Below, piece after piece: positions 60,785 through 64,000 of a stretch of 64,000 bases of DNA. The number at the start of each line of letters is the position of its first letter. Position 1 is the first letter of the stretch. The stretch spans positions 1 to 64,000 of the forward strand of contig NZ_WQCF01000003.1 in NCBI RefSeq assembly GCF_013032455.1, written 5' to 3'. The stretch comes from Ruegeria atlantica (GTDB taxonomy: Bacteria; Pseudomonadota; Alphaproteobacteria; Rhodobacterales; Rhodobacteraceae). The notes under the pieces were generated by a model. The model was given only the letters and a program-made list of their open reading frames with translations, made no database searches and had not been told where the DNA came from. The position numbers and the translations under genes were made by a program.

Positions 60785-63700
60785 ATGAGCACCCGTCTCG
60801 CAAAACAGGGCCGGCTGATAAACCGGTCGAAACAAGTCACCTTTACCTTCAACGGCACTTCGATGCAGGGTTATGAGGGCGACACGCTCGCCTCGGCCCT
60901 GCTGGCCAATGATCAGATGATGATGGGCCGGTCGTTCAAATACCACCGTCCGCGCGGCGTCGTCGCCAGCGGTGCCGAAGAGCCGAACGCTCTGGTCGGT
61001 TTGGGGCAGGGCAACCGGTTCGAGCCGAACCAGCGCACCACCACGACCGAGCTGTTCAACGGCCTGACCGCGATCTCGCAGAACCACTGGCCGAACCTCG
61101 AATTCGACATCGGCGCGGTGAACAGTGCTTTCGCACGGTTCTTGCCCGGCGGTTTCTATTACAAGATGTTCATCCATCCGAAACCGTTCTGGAAGCACGT
61201 CTACGAACCCTTTATCCGTCAGTCCGCCGGTCTGGGCAAAGCACCCGACAAGGATAGCCGCGATGCGGATACCTATGAGCATTTCTATGCCTTTACGGAT
61301 GTTCTGGTGATCGGCGGCGGCGTCGCCGGTTTGCAAGCGGCAAAAGCGGCGGCAAGCTCTGGTGCCAAGGTTATGCTGATCGAACAAACAGCGTATTGGG
61401 GCGGACGTGCCCCTGTTGATGGCGGTACTATTGATGGCAATCCTGTGGATAAGTTCGTGGATCAATTGGTGGCCGAACTTGAAGCCATGGAAAACGTGAC
61501 CATGCGCAACCGTTGCATGGGCGCAGGCGTCTATGACCACGGCTACGTGTTGGGGTATGAGCGCCTGACCGACCATACTCCGGGTGTTCAGGGGCCGCGT
61601 CACCGCCTGTGGCGCATCCGCGCCAAGCAGGTAGTCACCGCCACGGGCGCGATCGAACGTCCGCTGTCCTTTGCGGGCAACGATGTGCCAGGCGTGATGC
61701 TGGCCTCGGCCATGCGTGACTACGTGGTGAACTGGGGCGTGACCTCGGGCGAGCGTGTCATCGTCGCCACCAACAACGACGATGCCTATCGTACTGCGAT
61801 CATTCTGAAACAGGCTGGCGTCGATGTGCTGCGCGTGGTTGACGCGCGCGACACCGCCGGACCCTTGGCCGAAGAGGCGCGTCAATTGGGTATCCGCGTT
61901 GATCCCGGCAAGGCGATCGCCAAGGTCAAAGGCGGTAAGCGCGTCAAGAAAGTTGCTATTTGCAACCAAGAAGGTATCGGCGGTGCCCGTGAGGAAGTCG
62001 AATGCGATGCCGTGGCCATGTCGGGCGGGTGGTCTCCTGTTGTTCATATGTGGTCGCATTGCGGTGGCAAGCTGACCTGGGATGAGGCGAACGCCCATTT
62101 CCGTCCCGATCCCGAACGTCCACCGCTGGGCGCGAATGGCGAAGGCTTTGTGGTCGCCGCCGGTTCCGCCAACGGTCCGCTGGCGCTGGGTGATGTGCTG
62201 GCCGACGCGCAGACCGCAGGTGAAGCCGCCGCCAACGCTGCGGGTTTCAAACCAAAAACGGCTGACGCTCCAAAAGGGGAAACCACCACCGAGGCTCCGA
62301 TGGAGCCGGTCTGGCTGATGCCTTCCAACGCCGAGATCAGCCTGCGCATGAAGTCCTGGCTCGACTTCCAGAACGACGTCAAAGTTTCCGACGTCCAACT
62401 GGCGGCGCGCGAAGGCTATGAGAGTGTCGAGCACACCAAGCGTTACACCACGCTGGGTATGGCGACTGATCAGGGTAAGCTCAGCAATATCAACGGGTTA
62501 GCGATCCTTGCTGATGCGTTGGATGCGGAAATTCCCAAGGTGGGCACCACCACATTCCGTCCGCCCTATACGCCCATCTCGCTGGCGTCGATCGGTGGTG
62601 AGGCACGTGGTGAGGTGTTCCAGCCGATCCGTCAGACCCCGATGCACGACTGGCACAACAAAAACGGCGCAGATTGGGAGCCGGTCGGCCACTGGCGTCG
62701 GACCTATGCCTATGTCCGTCCCGGTGAATCCGTGCATGACGCGGTAAATCGCGAGGTGAAGAACACCCGCGAAAACCTCGGCCTGTTGGATGCCTCGACG
62801 CTGGGCAAGCTGATTGTCAAAGGCCCGGATGCCGGCAAGTTCCTGGATATGATGTACACCAACATGATGTCCACGCTGAAGGTCGGCAAATGCCGCTATG
62901 GCCTGATGTGCTCGGAAAACGGCTTTTTGATCGACGACGGTGTTGTTGCCCGCATCGATGAGGACACCTGGCTGTGCCACACAACCACCGGCGGAGCCGA
63001 ACGTATCCATGGTCACATGGAAGAATGGCTGCAGACTGAGTGGTGGGACTGGAAAGTCTATGTCGCCAATGTGACCGAGCAATATGCGCAGGTTGCGGTG
63101 GTTGGCCCTAACGCCCGAAAGGTGCTGGAAAAGCTCGGCGGCATGGATGTCAGCAAAGAGGCGCTGCCGTTCATGGAATGGCGCGATGGCAAGATCGGCG
63201 ACTTCGATTGCCGGGCCTATCGCATCTCGTTCTCGGGCGAACTGTCCTATGAAATCGCAGTTCCCGCGTCTCAGGGTCGGGCGTTCTGGGATGCGTTGAT
63301 CGCGGCGGGGCAGGAGTTCGGTGTCATGCCTTACGGCACCGAATGTCTGCACATCCTGCGGGCCGAAAAGGGCTTCATCATGATCGGCGACGAGACCGAC
63401 GGCACCGTGATCCCGCAGGATCTGGGACTGCACTGGGCGCTGTCGAAAAAGAAAGAGGATTACCTCGGTAAACGCGCACATTCGCGCACCCACATGGCCG
63501 ATCCTGAACGCTGGAAACTGGTGGGTCTCGAGACTGTGGATGGTTCTGTCATTCCCGACGGAGCTTACGCAGTCGGCGAGGGCGTCAACGCCAACGGCCA
63601 GCGCAACATGATCGGGCGCGTGACCTCGACCTATTATTCGGCCAATCTGGACCGCGGCATCGCCATGGGTCTGATCAAACACGGCCCCGACCGCATGGGC

Positions 63701-63799
63701 GAGATTGTCGAGTTCCCGGGCACCGATGGTAAAACCTACAAAGCCAAGATCGTGGACCCGATCTTCTATGATAAAGACGGGGAGAAGCAGAATGTCTGA
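60785..63799 (+). CDS. soxA: Sarcosine oxidase alpha subunit
   Basis: The 1004-residue alpha subunit has an N-terminal ferredoxin-like region (GYEGDTLASALLAND) near residue 30 and a FAD/NAD-binding domain with VLVIGGGVAGLQAAKAAA near 175-192. From about residue 600 a glycine-cleavage T-protein domain binds folate (ENLGLLDASTLGKLIVKG near 660). The ATG at 60785 gives MSTRLAKQGRL, the usual start; an open frame upstream overlaps soxD and is rejected. It overlaps soxG by eight bases. Confidence 0.95.
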   Translation: MSTRLAKQGRLINRSKQVTFTFNGTSMQGYEGDTLASALLANDQMMMGRSFKYHRPRGVVASGAEEPNALVGLGQGNRFEPNQRTTTTELFNGLTAISQNHWPNLEFDIGAVNSAFARFLPGGFYYKMFIHPKPFWKHVYEPFIRQSAGLGKAPDKDSRDADTYEHFYAFTDVLVIGGGVAGLQAAKAAASSGAKVMLIEQTAYWGGRAPVDGGTIDGNPVDKFVDQLVAELEAMENVTMRNRCMGAGVYDHGYVLGYERLTDHTPGVQGPRHRLWRIRAKQVVTATGAIERPLSFAGNDVPGVMLASAMRDYVVNWGVTSGERVIVATNNDDAYRTAIILKQAGVDVLRVVDARDTAGPLAEEARQLGIRVDPGKAIAKVKGGKRVKKVAICNQEGIGGAREEVECDAVAMSGGWSPVVHMWSHCGGKLTWDEANAHFRPDPERPPLGANGEGFVVAAGSANGPLALGDVLADAQTAGEAAANAAGFKPKTADAPKGETTTEAPMEPVWLMPSNAEISLRMKSWLDFQNDVKVSDVQLAAREGYESVEHTKRYTTLGMATDQGKLSNINGLAILADALDAEIPKVGTTTFRPPYTPISLASIGGEARGEVFQPIRQTPMHDWHNKNGADWEPVGHWRRTYAYVRPGESVHDAVNREVKNTRENLGLLDASTLGKLIVKGPDAGKFLDMMYTNMMSTLKVGKCRYGLMCSENGFLIDDGVVARIDEDTWLCHTTTGGAERIHGHMEEWLQTEWWDWKVYVANVTEQYAQVAVVGPNARKVLEKLGGMDVSKEALPFMEWRDGKIGDFDCRAYRISFSGELSYEIAVPASQGRAFWDALIAAGQEFGVMPYGTECLHILRAEKGFIMIGDETDGTVIPQDLGLHWALSKKKEDYLGKRAHSRTHMADPERWKLVGLETVDGSVIPDGAYAVGEGVNANGQRNMIGRVTSTYYSANLDRGIAMGLIKHGPDRMGEIVEFPGTDGKTYKAKIVDPIFYDKDGEKQNV

Positions 63800-64000
63800 A
63801 CCCATCAGCGCACTGAATCACGCCAGCTATGAAGGCATTGCCAAGGTCGAGGAATGCGGCCTGCAGGGTATGATCACCCTGCGTGGCGACCTGTCCGACA
63901 AGGTGCTGGCCAAGGCCGTCAAAGACGCAACCGGGCAAAAGGTGCCCGGACAACGCGAAGCCTTGGTCGCAGGGGATACTGGCGTCTGCTGGATGTCTAC
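63792..64000 (+). CDS. soxG: Sarcosine oxidase gamma subunit (partial)
   Basis: The first 69 codons of soxG are present and run off the window end. The frame starts ATG at 63792, inside the last codons of soxA. The segment SDKVLAKAVKDATGQKVPGQ is typical of the gamma subunit, which shares the T-protein-like fold. It completes the soxBDAG order. Confidence 0.9.
   Translation, partial: MSEPISALNHASYEGIAKVEECGLQGMITLRGDLSDKVLAKAVKDATGQKVPGQREALVAGDTGVCWMS

Noticed and set aside
60722..62434. A 570-codon open frame on the minus strand opposite soxA, and another at 62498-63805
   Set aside because: Both are antisense shadows of soxA. The real gene carries FAD and T-protein motifs across the whole span.

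Overview
The window looks like a chromosomal segment of a marine Roseobacter-group alphaproteobacterium (Rhodobacteraceae, in the neighbourhood of Ruegeria/Phaeobacter). The evidence is the GC-rich coding bias, the class I PHA locus with PhaR, the heterotetrameric sarcosine oxidase, an LdtR-type MarR regulator, several DUF1194/DUF6151/DUF1289 proteins typical of the group, and dense catabolic clusters for methylated and polyamine nitrogen compounds. I see no rRNA, tRNA, CRISPR array, insertion sequence or prophage. Genes are tightly packed and mostly in short overlapping operons.

Layout. 0-16 kb is mainly housekeeping and small conserved genes: a DMT transporter, an alpha/beta hydrolase whose nucleophile is replaced by Ala, parE, a methyltransferase, an AhpD-like protein, ppk2, a MATE pump, an aspartate-type aminotransferase, an XRE regulator overlapping sdhE, ldtR, a gloA-DUF1194-DUF1194 operon, thyX, a secreted-protein pseudogene and a cold-shock gene. 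16-19.5 kb holds a four-gene bufferin-type RiPP operon: DUF2282 precursor, MNIO/DUF692 enzyme, DUF2063 partner and DoxX protein, transcribed leftwards. 19.7-24.9 kb holds thrS, two alpha/beta hydrolases and small conserved genes. 24.9-29.3 kb is the polyhydroxyalkanoate locus phaZ <> phaC-phaP-phaR, with perfect CTGC-N3-GCAG palindromes that look like PhaR operators.

30-36.2 kb is a gamma-glutamylated-amine (Puu-like) cluster: two glutamine-synthetase-like ligases, a class I glutamine amidotransferase, a PuuB-like FAD oxidase and a DegT-type aminotransferase. A 14-16 bp AATTTGATCAAATT palindrome lies in front of both ligase transcription units. 36.4-48.5 kb is the most intriguing region: a Rieske oxygenase, LysR, a TMADH/DgcA-like iron-sulfur flavoprotein, a LuxR-type regulator, a CzcO-like flavin monooxygenase, an atypical RidA, DUF1028, a PuuC-like aldehyde dehydrogenase, a second LysR, an ArgE-like deacylase and a small membrane protein. 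I read this as an uncharacterised catabolic route for an N-methylated or N-heterocyclic compound. 48.9-52.9 kb is a potABCD-type polyamine ABC transporter operon.

53-59 kb returns to ordinary genes: dusA, a TauE-type exporter, a PhyH-like dioxygenase, a duplicated SpoIIAA-like protein, and the ccmI-ruvX-DUF1289 operon. 59-64 kb is soxBDAG, cut by the window end in soxG. The clusters fit together functionally: polyamine uptake (pot) and gamma-glutamylation (puu) feed nitrogen metabolism; the demethylating oxygenases and sarcosine oxidase strip methyl groups; PHA stores excess carbon. Functional assignments rest on motif recognition by eye; no database search was possible.
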